A program made the position numbers and the translations under genes. The notes beneath the pieces are model-generated. The model was given only the letters and a program-made list of their open reading frames with translations. It had not been told where the DNA came from and did no database searches. This document shows positions 26,716 to 35,454 of a stretch of 64,000 nucleotides of DNA, piece after piece; the stretch's first letter is position 1, and every line of letters begins with the position of its first letter. The DNA comes from Nocardia cyriacigeorgica GUH-2 (GTDB taxonomy: Bacteria > Actinomycetota > Actinomycetes > Mycobacteriales > Mycobacteriaceae): assembly GCF_000284035.1 (NCBI RefSeq), contig NC_016887.1, positions 5,518,001-5,582,000 on the forward strand. The letters are read 5' to 3'.

Positions 26716-26905
26716 GATGTCCAGAGTAGGCGGCGGGTCTGCGGGGATCGGACCCGGCGCTCCGAACGGCGGATGCGCACTATATCCGATTTGTCTATTA
26801 CCTCCCCTTTACCAACAGTAGGTCATTCGAGTACCTGGGGGTCGCGGTGCGACTATGGCGGCATCTTGATGAGGGATAGTTACTGTCGAGAACGGAGAGT
26901 TTGCT

Positions 26906-27115
26906 ATGACCGCGATCACCGTCGGCGGCCAGGACACCCTGCTGACGCCCGGCCAGGTTGCCGCCCTGTTCCACGTCGACCCGAAGACCGTCACCCGGTG
27001 GGCGCACGCCGGTCGGCTCGGGTCGCTGCGCACCCCGGGTGGGCACCGCCGGTTCCGTGAGTCCGAGGTCATGCAGCTGCTGAAGTCGCTCACCACCGAG
27101 GCCACCGCCCGCTGA
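26906..27115 (+). CDS. bldC: BldC-family developmental HTH regulator
   Basis: A 69-aa protein that is essentially one MerR-type winged helix. Seen: LLTPGQVAALFHVDPKTVTRWAHAGRLGSLRTPGGHRRFRESEV (residues about 12-55), nearly the canonical BldC sequence. BldC binds direct repeats cooperatively and controls development in Streptomyces; in non-sporulating relatives its role is less clear. The start has a GGAGAG site eight bases upstream. A perfect 13-bp hairpin lies after the stop. Confidence 0.93.
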   Translation: MTAITVGGQDTLLTPGQVAALFHVDPKTVTRWAHAGRLGSLRTPGGHRRFRESEVMQLLKSLTTEATAR

Positions 27116-27129
27116 CCCGGCCTCGAATC

Positions 27130-27170
27130 ACCCGCCACGACACGGCCCGTCCGCGGCTGTCGTGGCGGGT
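27130..27170 (+). terminator. Terminator after bldC
   Basis: ACCCGCCACGACA and TGTCGTGGCGGGT form a perfect 13-bp stem with a 15-base loop that starts 15 bp after the bldC stop codon. Confidence 0.85.
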
Positions 27171-27234
27171 ATCGCACGTCTCGATGCGCGCGGGCCCGGG
27201 GCGGGTCTACCCTCGGTAGCAGGAGGTGAGCGAC

Positions 27235-27441
27235 GTGACGTACCTGTTGGCACTCATCGCGGTCGTGGCGATCGCGGTGCTGTGCTGGAAGGCGTTCGGC
27301 CCCGACCGAGGTGCGGGCTACTCCGCACCGATGCGGCGCGCCCCCAAGCGCGTGGTCGGCCCGGATGACGACCCCGAATTCCTCTGGCGCATCTCCCGCC
27401 AGCAGCACCGCGACAGCGATCCCGGCCCCGCCGAACACTGA
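27235..27441 (+). CDS. Small single-helix membrane protein
   Basis: A 68-aa protein with one N-terminal transmembrane helix (YLLALIAVVAIAVLCWKAFG) and a basic, then acidic cytoplasmic tail. It begins with GTG at 27235 because an AGGAGG site lies eight bases upstream; an alternative GTG at 27226 overlaps that site. I do not recognise the family and no partner gene is evident. Confidence 0.65.
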   Translation: MTYLLALIAVVAIAVLCWKAFGPDRGAGYSAPMRRAPKRVVGPDDDPEFLWRISRQQHRDSDPGPAEH

Positions 27442-27449
27442 CGCCCGGA

Positions 27450-27716
27450 TCAGTCGCGCGAGTGCTCGCGTGACGAGTCGACACGGCCGTCGCCGTCCAT
27501 CCGCGGCGCCGGCCCGTCACCGTCCTCCCGCAACTCCCCCGCGTCATCCAAGAGCGGCAACCCTTCACTGACGCGCAGCCGGTCGGCGATCATCACCAGA
27601 TACCGCTGCGCCTCCTCCGACAACCCGCTCGCCACTCGCACCAACCGAGCCAGGGCACTCTCGCCCGGGCCCTCGGCAACCAATCCCCCGGCGAAGTCCC
27701 CAGCATCCACGCGCAA
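27450..27716 (-). CDS. Hypothetical 88-aa protein
   Basis: An 88-aa frame with a plausible helical centre (ARLVRVASGLSEEAQRYLVMIADRLRVSEGLPLL) and an acidic, glycine-rich tail. It resembles no family I can name. Its stop is nine bases from the convergent small membrane gene. It lies downstream of the lipase terminator and has no obvious own ribosome site, so it may be real but minor. Confidence 0.5.
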   Translation of the reverse strand: MRVDAGDFAGGLVAEGPGESALARLVRVASGLSEEAQRYLVMIADRLRVSEGLPLLDDAGELREDGDGPAPRMDGDGRVDSSREHSRD

Positions 27717-27868
27717 CCCTCCTCGAGCTTCGGCGCACCGGCACAGCGCACTACTTCGAACGACACGGGTCCGCGCGGATCGGCACGCCCCTCACCAGTG
27801 ACATATGCCACGACCGCGCGGCTCGAGCGGCGCGCACAGGCTCGCCGCCGGAACATCCCGGAAAAGAC

Positions 27869-27905
27869 CGCATGCCACCCCACGCGAGTCGAGGGGTGGC
27901 ATGCG
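27869..27905 (-). terminator. Terminator of the secreted lipase gene
   Basis: CGCATGCCACCCC and GGGGTGGCATGCG form a perfect 13-bp stem with an 11-base loop, 16 bp beyond the stop of the leftward lipase gene. Confidence 0.88.
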
Positions 27906-27920
27906 GAACGATTCGCCGGC

Positions 27921-29318
27921 CTACCGTGCCCCGATCGGCTTGCCGAAGAACGAGGCCACGGTCTCACCGAGCATCGAGCCGACGTATTCGAGCTGGCCCG
28001 GTGTGCCCATCATCGAGGGGACGTCGGTGGTGGTGCAGCCGGGGGCGGCGGGGACACCGTTGAGGCGGTCGCGCATCCACAGCAGGGCGGTGGGGCCGCC
28101 GGTCACTTCGGCGACGATGTGTTCGCTCGCGTGGTCGCGGGTGTAGGTGACCTGGGCGCTCGGGTCCTTGCAATAGGTGTCGACGAGCTGGTTGGTCGAG
28201 TGCAGCGGGAGGATCTCGTCCCAGGCGGAATGCCAGATGAACATGGGCATCCCGGGGGCCGACTTACCCATGCGGGTGTCGTCGAGCATCGGGACCACCG
28301 CGGGATCGTGCAACGGGTCGCCTGGAGTGCGCATCATGCCCTTCATGTTCAGGAACGGGAGCAGGTTGGACTGATACTGCACGCACAGTGGGGCTTTGAT
28401 GGTGCGCAGGGCCTGACCGAGCGGATCGAGGTTGCGGTCGAGGAACGCGGCGAATTCGGGATATTCCCGCGAAAGCCCGATGACGGCGGCGAACACCAGC
28501 CCCGAGGTGGCCTGGTTGTTCGACATGTTCAGTGCGGCACCGAGATCGGCGCCGACCCCGCCCATCGCGGTGGCGGCGATGTTGAGTTCGGGCGCGTAGG
28601 ACTCGTGCAGTTCGGCGGCGTGCCCGGTGGCGATGGAACCGCCAGAGTAGCCGTACATGCCGACCGGCGCGTCCGGCCCGACCTCCAGCGGCGCGAACGA
28701 CGTGGCGGCACGGATGCCGTCGAGGGTGATGCGCCCGGCCAGCGGTCCCGCGGCGTAGGCGGAGTTCGGGCCCTGATGGTCGGGGATCACGACCGCCCAG
28801 CCCTGCTGGAGCGCGGCCTGCGCGAAGAGGAACTCGGCCGGCGCGACGATCTGGCCGACGAACGGGGCGACCGAAAGATGTTGCAGCGCATACGACGGCG
28901 TGCAGTAGCCCGCGGTGGAATCCTCGGCGATCTGCACCGACAGCAGTTTGCGCGGCTGCGGAGCGGTGCCGCGCGGCTTGATCAGGGTGGCCACGGCCGG
29001 GATGGCCTCGTCACGGCTGTTGTTGGAGCGATAGGACACCTGCCAGGCGTCGACATTGAGCGGGATGAGCCCGAAGTTGGCGACGTTCACCTGCCGCACC
29101 GCGATGATCTCGCCGGGCGCCTTGGCACCGAACACTTCGGCGGGCGGATGGTAGAAACCCGGATCCAGTTCCGGCGGCAACGGCAGCACCCTGGCCGGTT
29201 CGATGGCCGGCGGTGGTGCGGGCTCGGCACCCGCGGTCGGGCCGGCCACCGCGAACGCGGCGACGGCACTCAGGGACAACGTGCAGATTCGGCGAACCCA
29301 CCCCGGTTTGGTCTTCAT
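27921..29318 (-). CDS. Secreted alpha/beta-hydrolase lipase
   Basis: A 465-aa secretory lipase. Residues 1-31 form a signal peptide (basic start, hydrophobic LSAVAAFAVAG, cleavage near AGA). The nucleophile elbow is GYSGG with S225; a candidate acid lies in HSAWDEILPLH and the histidine in TRDHASEHIVAE near the C-terminus. The family is the secretory-lipase (LIP) group that includes Nocardia and Candida lipases. It is 85 bp below a TetR gene on the same strand, with a 20-bp palindrome between, suggesting repression. A strong terminator follows. Confidence 0.88.
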   Translation of the reverse strand: MKTKPGWVRRICTLSLSAVAAFAVAGPTAGAEPAPPPAIEPARVLPLPPELDPGFYHPPAEVFGAKAPGEIIAVRQVNVANFGLIPLNVDAWQVSYRSNNSRDEAIPAVATLIKPRGTAPQPRKLLSVQIAEDSTAGYCTPSYALQHLSVAPFVGQIVAPAEFLFAQAALQQGWAVVIPDHQGPNSAYAAGPLAGRITLDGIRAATSFAPLEVGPDAPVGMYGYSGGSIATGHAAELHESYAPELNIAATAMGGVGADLGAALNMSNNQATSGLVFAAVIGLSREYPEFAAFLDRNLDPLGQALRTIKAPLCVQYQSNLLPFLNMKGMMRTPGDPLHDPAVVPMLDDTRMGKSAPGMPMFIWHSAWDEILPLHSTNQLVDTYCKDPSAQVTYTRDHASEHIVAEVTGGPTALLWMRDRLNGVPAAPGCTTTDVPSMMGTPGQLEYVGSMLGETVASFFGKPIGAR

Positions 29319-29342
29319 CGACCCACATCCTTACCCAGCCTT

Positions 29343-29362
29343 TTGAGACGCCAACGTCTCAA
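29343..29362. promoter_or_regulatory. 20-bp palindromic operator upstream of the lipase gene
   Basis: TTGAGACG, CCAA, CGTCTCAA is a perfect 8-bp inverted repeat lying between the TetR gene stop and the lipase start, 25 bp from the lipase ATG. It is a probable TetR operator. Confidence 0.7.
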
Positions 29363-29403
29363 CTTCGGCGCTCACTATCGCACGAATGTGTCCGAGCTCG
29401 CAA

Positions 29404-30045
29404 TCAGCCGTCGATGGTGTCCGGCAGCACCAGCGCCCGCAGCAGCGTCGACAGCACGTCGAGCAGGTCGTCCACCGGCGGGCGCGGCTCGCTTCGGCTC
29501 CAGCGATGCGCCGAGGCGTTGACCGCGCCGATGAACGCCGCCATCGCCAACCCCCAGCCACCGGGCGGGGTGCGGGAACCCGGGACGGCCGTGGCGGTGT
29601 CCTCGATCAACCGCACCCATTCATCGCGAATCTCGAGCCGGTGCCGCTCGACCGTATCGCTGACGCCCACGATCTCGACGAAGGCGATCTGCGCGCACCG
29701 GATGTCGTCGGTGACGGCGTGCACGTAGGCGCGGGTGGCCGCGGCCAGCATCTCTCGCGGATCGCTGCCCGCCGCGGTGGCCAGCCCCTCCACCAGGGCA
29801 GCGCGGGCCCGGTGCTGCACCTGGTCGTAGATGTCGATCAGCAGCGCTTCCCTGCTGGAGTACTGCTCGTAGAACTGCCGCCGAGACAGCCCCGCCGCCG
29901 CGCACACATCGGAGATCGAGCTCGCGGCGTAACTCTTCTCCGCGAAGACCGTCAGCCCCGCTTCGATGAACAGCGCACGCCGCTCGGCCCGCCGCTCCTG
30001 CACCGATCGCCCGGCATAGTTGTGCCTGGTCCGCGCCGTGGTCAC
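29404..30045 (-). CDS. TetR-family regulator of the lipase region
   Basis: A 213-aa TetR protein. Seen: the N-terminal helix-turn-helix FAEKSYAASSISDVCAAAGLSRRQFYEQYSSREALL (residues about 34-69). The remaining helices form the ligand domain, unknown. It starts with GTG. It lies 15 bp after the ccsB stop on the same strand and immediately before the lipase gene, whose promoter region has a perfect palindrome; the most likely target is the lipase. Confidence 0.9.
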   Translation of the reverse strand: MTTARTRHNYAGRSVQERRAERRALFIEAGLTVFAEKSYAASSISDVCAAAGLSRRQFYEQYSSREALLIDIYDQVQHRARAALVEGLATAAGSDPREMLAAATRAYVHAVTDDIRCAQIAFVEIVGVSDTVERHRLEIRDEWVRLIEDTATAVPGSRTPPGGWGLAMAAFIGAVNASAHRWSRSEPRPPVDDLLDVLSTLLRALVLPDTIDG

Positions 30046-30060
30046 CGCTAGCGCCCGGCC

Positions 30061-31038
30061 TCAGTTCAGTCCGGCGTAGGAGTGCAGGCCGCTCACCACC
30101 ATGTTGATGATGAACAGGTTGAACAGCATCGCCACGAAACCGGCGACGTTGATCCAGGCGGCCTTGGTGTCGCGCCAGCCGGAGGTGGCGCGGGCGTGCA
30201 GGTAGGCGGCGTAGAGGACCCAGGCGATGAACGAGCAGGTCTCCTTCGGGTCCCAGCCCCAGAACCGCCCCCAGGCCGCCTCCGCCCAGATCGCGCCGAG
30301 GATGACGCCGGCGCCGAACAGCGGGAAGCCGATGATGGTGGTCTTGTAGGCGATCCGGTCCAGCGTGCGCGCGTCGGGCAGGCGACGGGCGATGGTGCCG
30401 AAGATGTTGTCCGACTCCTGCCCCTGCGGCTGCCGGATCCGGTACAGGAACAGCAGACTCGCCACACCCGACACCATGAACACGCCGCTGCCGACGCTGA
30501 CGATGGTCACGTGGATCGGCAGCCAGAACGACTTGAGCGCGGGCACCACGGGCGCGGCGTCGGCATAGAGCACGGTGCCGGCCAGGAACATCAGGATGAG
30601 CAGCGGCACCAGCAGGAACACCCACATGGCCCGGTATTTCTGGTCGCGCAGGAAGATCAGGCCGACTACGGCGGTGGCGGCGGTGGCCATGGTGACGAAT
30701 TCGTACATGTTGCCCAGCGGGAACCGATGGGTGGCGAAGCCGCGCAACACGATCGACAGCACATGCAGCGCGACTGCGACGAACAGCACCGAGAACGCCA
30801 TATTGCCCAGCCGCTCCGACAGCGGCAGCCGCGGCGCCTCGACGACCTTGCCGGGAACCGCCGGATCGACGGTGACCGAACCACCGCCCGCGGTCACCAG
30901 CTCGCGTTCGACCACCTTGCGGGTGCGCACCGACGCGTACTGCACGATCAGCAGTACGAGCACCAGCGCGTACACGAAGATCGCGGACATGTACGCGAAG
31001 TCGCTGTAGCGCGCGAGGGTCTCGTCGATCTGCATCAT
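30061..31038 (-). CDS. ccsB: Cytochrome c biogenesis protein CcsB (ResC/CcsA type)
   Basis: A 325-aa membrane protein with about eight transmembrane helices, the heme-handling half of the System II cytochrome c synthase. The tryptophan-rich heme-binding WWD motif is WGRFWGWDPKE, near residue 255, and conserved histidines occur in FATHRFP and LHARAT. It forms a complex with ResB and attaches heme to apocytochrome c outside the membrane. Its start ATG overlaps the resB stop (ATGATG), consistent with coupling. Confidence 0.93.
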   Translation of the reverse strand: MMQIDETLARYSDFAYMSAIFVYALVLVLLIVQYASVRTRKVVERELVTAGGGSVTVDPAVPGKVVEAPRLPLSERLGNMAFSVLFVAVALHVLSIVLRGFATHRFPLGNMYEFVTMATAATAVVGLIFLRDQKYRAMWVFLLVPLLILMFLAGTVLYADAAPVVPALKSFWLPIHVTIVSVGSGVFMVSGVASLLFLYRIRQPQGQESDNIFGTIARRLPDARTLDRIAYKTTIIGFPLFGAGVILGAIWAEAAWGRFWGWDPKETCSFIAWVLYAAYLHARATSGWRDTKAAWINVAGFVAMLFNLFIINMVVSGLHSYAGLN

Positions 31039-32711
31039 CTATCTCCCGTGGTCTTCCCATTCGGCGACGGCGCCGGCGCGTCGTCGGGCGCGGCATCGCC
31101 GAGCAGACGTGCGCGCAACCGATCGAACTCCCCGCCCCATCCGGCCTGATCGGACCTGGCGAGTCCACCCATCTCTACTACGACGCGTCGTTGGTCCACG
31201 GTACCCGCTCCGGCCTCGGCCGGGTACACGCGCAGCCAGATCCGCCGGCGCGAGACCAGCAGCGAGACCAGCAGACCGGCCATCATGGTCACCGCGCTCA
31301 CCAGTACCCACTGCTGCGCCGGATCGTGTGAGACCTGCAGGTTGACGAATTCCTCGGCGCCGTCGAAGGTCACCACCGTGCCGTTCGACAGCGTGGTGGA
31401 TTCGCCGGGACGCAGGTTGACCCTGGCTTCCTTGGTCAGCCGCTCCTGCCGGATCAGCTCCTGGTCGAGCGCGAACAGCGACTGCGGGCGTCCGGTATCG
31501 AGGCCGGTGTCGCCGCGGTAGATGTCGACGGCGACGGCCGGATCGGTCATTTCCGGGTACGACGACGTCAGCAACGTGCCGTGCAGGTTCGCGGTGGGCG
31601 CGAACAGGCCCTCGATCGCGATCTGGTTGTTGCGGCGCTCCTCCTCGGTGGGGTAGAGCCCGCCGGGCGGATCGATGCGCAGCACACCGCTGGACAGGAA
31701 GGTGGTGGCGTCGTCGGGGCGCCACTGCACGGTTTCGGTCCGGGTCTCGCCATTCGGGAATTTCACCGTGAACGTCGGCGCGTACCCGTGGCCTTGCAGG
31801 TAGATCCGGTCGCCGGCGACGCGCAGCGGGTGATTCACCCGGATCTCGGTCTCGCGCCAGGTGCCGGTCGCGAAATCCTCGCCGGCCTGGTAGGCGATAT
31901 TGGACCGGAACATCTCGGCCTGGCCGTTGTCGAGGTAGTCGGCGTGGAAGTCCTTGACCCGCACGCAGATCGGCGTCATGCCGGTGCCGTCGTTGGCCGA
32001 ACCGGTCCGGAACGAGTCGAACGCCGCGGGCGAGGTGCTGCAGAAGCCGGGGCCGTTGTTCGCGATGACGATGACGCTGCCCTCGTAGCCGAACAGCTTG
32101 CCCACCGCGATCGACACCAGCAGCCCCACCAGCGCCAGATGGAAGACCAGGTTGCCGAACTCGCGCGCGTACCCCTTCTCCGCCGACAGCGTGACCTCGC
32201 CGTCGCGATCGCCCGGCCGGACCTCGGTCCGCCAGCGGCGCAGCTGTCCGCGTGCCGTGGCGATCACCTCGTCCGGCGTGCCGTCGGCGGTCGCGGAATA
32301 GTGGTGCGGCAGCCGCTTCAGATTGCGCGGCACCCGCACCGGCGGCGTACGCAGCGCCCGGTAGTGGTCGACCGCGCGCGGCAGGATGCAGCCGACCAGC
32401 GAGATGAACAGCAGCGCGTAGATCGCGGTGAACCAGGAGCTGGAGAACACGTCGAACAGCTGGACGCGGTCCATCCAGGGACCGAGTGTGGGCCGGTTCG
32501 CGATGTACTCGGCGACCTTGCCCTCGTTGAGCTCACGCTGGGGCAGCAGCGCGCCCGGGATGGCGGCCAGCGCCAGCAGGAACAGCAGCACCAGCGCGGT
32601 ACGCATGCTGGTGAGCCCACGCCAGGTATTGCGCACGAAAGCCAGGACCCGACCTGGTAGCGATTGGCGCGGTGGCCGCGCCGGAGCGTCGGGACGGTCG
32701 ATCACGGTCAT
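31035..32711 (-). CDS. resB: Cytochrome c biogenesis protein ResB
   Basis: A 558-aa ResB-domain protein. Seen: a short cytoplasmic N-terminus, two early transmembrane segments (TALVLLFLLALAAIPGALLPQ and FTAIYALLFISLVGCILPR), a third around FGNLVFHLALVGLLVSIAVG, then a long extracytoplasmic domain and a last helix near QWVLVSAVTMMAGLLVSLLVS. The start is ATG at 32711, where it overlaps the ccdA stop by ATGA. It works with CcsB to ligate heme to apocytochrome c. Confidence 0.92.
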   Translation of the reverse strand: MTVIDRPDAPARPPRQSLPGRVLAFVRNTWRGLTSMRTALVLLFLLALAAIPGALLPQRELNEGKVAEYIANRPTLGPWMDRVQLFDVFSSSWFTAIYALLFISLVGCILPRAVDHYRALRTPPVRVPRNLKRLPHHYSATADGTPDEVIATARGQLRRWRTEVRPGDRDGEVTLSAEKGYAREFGNLVFHLALVGLLVSIAVGKLFGYEGSVIVIANNGPGFCSTSPAAFDSFRTGSANDGTGMTPICVRVKDFHADYLDNGQAEMFRSNIAYQAGEDFATGTWRETEIRVNHPLRVAGDRIYLQGHGYAPTFTVKFPNGETRTETVQWRPDDATTFLSSGVLRIDPPGGLYPTEEERRNNQIAIEGLFAPTANLHGTLLTSSYPEMTDPAVAVDIYRGDTGLDTGRPQSLFALDQELIRQERLTKEARVNLRPGESTTLSNGTVVTFDGAEEFVNLQVSHDPAQQWVLVSAVTMMAGLLVSLLVSRRRIWLRVYPAEAGAGTVDQRRVVVEMGGLARSDQAGWGGEFDRLRARLLGDAAPDDAPAPSPNGKTTGDR

Positions 32712-33556
32712 ATCGGCAGGGTCACCTCGGAGACGAACGCGTCGCGCACCCATGCCACGAACTGATCCCAGGCCCCGGTCACCAGCGCGATACCGACGGC
32801 CACCAGCAGCAGCCCGCCGATCACCTGAATGGTGCGGGAATTACGCCGCAGCCAGCCCACCCCGCGCAGCGCGCTGGCCGAGCCGAACGCCAGGATCACG
32901 AACGGCAGGCCCAGCCCCAGGCAGTAGGCCACGATCAGCGCGACGCCACGGGCCGCGGTGGTGCCTTCGGTGCCGGCCGCCACCGCCATCACGCCGGACA
33001 GCGTCGGACCGAGGCACGGCGTCCAGCCGAGCGCGAACACCCCGCCGAGCAGTGGGGCGCCCGCGATGCTGGTCAGCCTGCGCGGTTCCATCCTGGTGTC
33101 GCGTTGCAGCGCGGGAACCAGGCCGATGAACACCAGGCCCATCAGGATGGTGACGACGCCGCCGAGCCGCATCAGCAGCTCACGGTTGACGTTCAACGTC
33201 TGAATCACACCGAACACGGTCGCCGTCGCGAGCACGAACACCACGGTGAACCCGGCCACGAACAATCCGGCCGCGCCCGCGACGCGCATCCGAGCCGCTT
33301 TCACCGGCGCGCGCTGGGCCAGCGCGACCGACGATCCCGACCCGGTCTTGCTTTTCGCCTCGGCCACCGTGGCGGGCGGCGCCTCGGCCCCGACCAGCCC
33401 GGCCAGATACGACAGATAGCCCGGTACCAGCGGCACCACGCACGGCGAGGCGAACGAGACCAGTCCGGCGAGCAGGCAGGCGCCCAGCGCCAGCAGCAGC
33501 GGCCCGGTCGCCGCCGTCTGCTGGAACGATTCACCCACCCCGGCCAGTACGGTCAC
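32708..33556 (-). CDS. ccdA: Cytochrome c biogenesis thiol-disulfide transporter CcdA
   Basis: A 282-aa membrane protein of about six helices that carries reducing equivalents across the membrane to the thioredoxin-like protein. The two conserved cysteines are visible: SFASPCVVPLVPGYLSYLAG (residue about 39) and ALGWTPCLGPTLSG (about 180). A charged loop, AEAKSKTGSGSSVALAQRAPVK, separates the first helices. It begins with GTG overlapping the preceding 68-aa ORF (GTGA). Confidence 0.93.
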   Translation of the reverse strand: MTVLAGVGESFQQTAATGPLLLALGACLLAGLVSFASPCVVPLVPGYLSYLAGLVGAEAPPATVAEAKSKTGSGSSVALAQRAPVKAARMRVAGAAGLFVAGFTVVFVLATATVFGVIQTLNVNRELLMRLGGVVTILMGLVFIGLVPALQRDTRMEPRRLTSIAGAPLLGGVFALGWTPCLGPTLSGVMAVAAGTEGTTAARGVALIVAYCLGLGLPFVILAFGSASALRGVGWLRRNSRTIQVIGGLLLVAVGIALVTGAWDQFVAWVRDAFVSEVTLPI

Positions 33557-33759
33557 CTCTGCTCCGGCTCGGCCGCCGGTTCGGCGGCCTCGTGTTCGTC
33601 ATCGGGGCGGGTCAGCGCCGCGGACGCGGGAGCGGTGCGGTATTCGAGCACCCAGTGCCCGAGGGAGGAGCGAACCATCACCTCCGCGCGCACACCGCGG
33701 GGCGGACGGGTCGACGGGTAGCGGCGGCGCACCGCCGTCCGGCTGCGGACCGGTTTCAT
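33553..33759 (-). CDS. Small basic protein in the cytochrome c operon
   Basis: A 68-aa protein without signal or membrane segment. It has an arginine-rich N-terminus (RSRTAVRRRYPSTRPPRG), a centre VMVRSSLGHWVLEYRTAP, and an acidic tail. Its stop overlaps the ccdA start by GTGA and it starts 34 bp after the thioredoxin gene, so it is an operon member. I do not recognise it; the close packing is the best evidence it is real. Confidence 0.6.
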   Translation of the reverse strand: MKPVRSRTAVRRRYPSTRPPRGVRAEVMVRSSLGHWVLEYRTAPASAALTRPDDEHEAAEPAAEPEQR

Positions 33760-33790
33760 CGTCTCTCCTGTAAGGCTTCCTGGAGGGTGT

Positions 33791-34450
33791 TCATCGCCCC
33801 TCCGGCGCGTGACTGACGGTCCCCCCGGCAGGTTCCTCGCGAGCGATGCTCTCGACGACAGGCTGTAGATCTTCGGCCAGCACCGCGCGCAGGAAGATCG
33901 CGGCGACCCGGTGCTGACGATCGAGGACCAGCGTCGTCGGGATGACGCTGGTAGGGAAGTTCCCGCCGAGCGCGAGCAGGGTGCGCATGGACGGGTCGTA
34001 GATCGACGGATAGCCGACCTTGTTGTCGACGACGAAATCCTGCGCCCTATCGCGCTGGTTGTCGCGGACGTTGATGCCGAGGAAGGCGACCCCGGAGTCC
34101 TTGGTCTGTTCGTAGACCTGTTCCAGCGCGGGCGCCTCGGCGCGGCACGGCCCGCACCACTGACCCCACAGATTGAGCACCACCACCTGGCCGGCGAAAT
34201 CCGAGAGCGCGATATCGGAGCCCTCGTTCATCAGATCCGGGCCCGACATTGCGCCGATGGTGCCGCGTGAGCTGGGCGGGTTGTAGAAGATCTCGGTCTT
34301 GCCGCCGGGTGAGACGAATTCGAAGGTGCCGCCGGAGGCGACCGCGTCATCCCCGGTCGCGCAGCCGGTGACGGCCGCGGCGACCAGGGTCAGACAGGCC
34401 AGCAGGACCGGCATCAGCCGGGCCCGCCGTGACGACACCTTGCTTCTCAT
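33791..34450 (-). CDS. ResA/TlpA-like thioredoxin lipoprotein
   Basis: A 219-aa membrane-bound thiol reductant of cytochrome c assembly. Residues 1-30 are a lipoprotein signal ending in VTGC with C30 the lipidated cysteine; the thioredoxin fold follows, with active site WCGPC at 98-102 and the cis-Pro region near SVIPTTLVLDRQHRVAA. It keeps the apocytochrome cysteines reduced and is recharged by CcdA. The start at 34450 overlaps the histidine phosphatase stop by ATGA. Confidence 0.9.
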   Translation of the reverse strand: MRSKVSSRRARLMPVLLACLTLVAAAVTGCATGDDAVASGGTFEFVSPGGKTEIFYNPPSSRGTIGAMSGPDLMNEGSDIALSDFAGQVVVLNLWGQWCGPCRAEAPALEQVYEQTKDSGVAFLGINVRDNQRDRAQDFVVDNKVGYPSIYDPSMRTLLALGGNFPTSVIPTTLVLDRQHRVAAIFLRAVLAEDLQPVVESIAREEPAGGTVSHAPEGR

Positions 34451-35454
34451 GCCCCGTGCACCGTGGGATCCGACCCGCCCGCGGGCTCGGAGTAGACGAT
34501 GTCGACGAGGGTGTCGCCCTGATAGACCAGCGAGGTCAGCGACGCCAGCGAGCACTGGCGCTGACGCGGATCGTGCCAGAGCCGCTGGCCCTGGAGGAAC
34601 CGGCGCAGCGTCCAGACGGGCAGCTGATGCGAGACCAGCACCGCTTCCCGTCCGGTGGCCTCGGCGCGCGCCTTGTTCACCGCGGCCAGCATGCGGTGCG
34701 CGATCTGCAGGTACGGCTCGCCCCACGACGGGGTGAACGGATCGCGCAGCTTCCACCAGTGCCGCGGCTTGCGCAGCGCGCCGTCGCCGACGGATACGCG
34801 CAGGCCCTCGAAGGTGTTGCCCGCCTCGATCAGGTTCTCGTCGGTGCGCACGATCAGCCCGTGCTGGGCCGCGATCGGCTCGGCGGTCTCCTGCGCGCGC
34901 TGCAACGGCGAGGCGATGACGACGGCGATGTCGTGGTCGGCCAGCGCCCGCGCCACCGCACCGGCCTGCGCCCGGCCCGACACCGACAGCCCGAAACCGG
35001 GCAGCCGGCCGTAGAGGATGCCCTTCGGGTTGTGCACCTCACCGTGGCGCAGCACATGCACGATGGTTTCGACGGCGGCGCCGCCGTCGTGGATGCGCGG
35101 CTGGGATGCGGCCACCGCGGACGAGCCGTCCTCGGCGGCGGATTCGGCGGCGGCCAGTGCCGCGGCGGCCTCGGCAGCGGCGGTTTCGGCGGCGGCCTCG
35201 GCGACCACGGCCTCGGCCATCGCGGTCTCGGCGGCGGTGGTCTGCGCGACGGCCTCGGCCATGGCGGCGGGATCGGATTCCGCGGCGGCGACGGCGGCCG
35301 CGGTTTCGGCGGCGGCCTTGGCGACCTCGGCGTCGGCGGCGGCGTTCTCGGCTACCGCCTTGGCCGCGGCGGCCTTGGCGGTGGCGGCCTCGACGGCCGA
35401 GGCCGCGTCAGCGGTGTTCTCGGTGGGTTCGCGCTCGGAATCGGGCTGGCTCAC
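34447..35454 (-). CDS. Histidine phosphatase (phosphoglycerate mutase family) with alanine-rich N-terminus
   Basis: A 335-aa protein. The C-terminal 210 residues are a histidine phosphatase: the catalytic RHG is [10 protein letters not shown] with H137, and [17 protein letters not shown] and [16 protein letters not shown] supply the remaining catalytic residues. Residues 18-116 are almost entirely Ala with Glu, Lys and Thr spacing ([11 protein letters not shown]-type), predicted as a long helix. Related proteins I know in this operon position are about 200 aa, so this extension is unusual. It begins with GTG at 35454 overlapping the hemL stop (GTGA). Confidence 0.82.
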   Translation of the reverse strand: MSQPDSEREPTENTADAASAVEAATAKAAAAKAVAENAAADAEVAKAAAETAAAVAAAESDPAAMAEAVAQTTAAETAMAEAVVAEAAAETAAAEAAAALAAAESAAEDGSSAVAASQPRIHDGGAAVETIVHVLRHGEVHNPKGILYGRLPGFGLSVSGRAQAGAVARALADHDIAVVIASPLQRAQETAEPIAAQHGLIVRTDENLIEAGNTFEGLRVSVGDGALRKPRHWWKLRDPFTPSWGEPYLQIAHRMLAAVNKARAEATGREAVLVSHQLPVWTLRRFLQGQRLWHDPRQRQCSLASLTSLVYQGDTLVDIVYSEPAGGSDPTVHGA

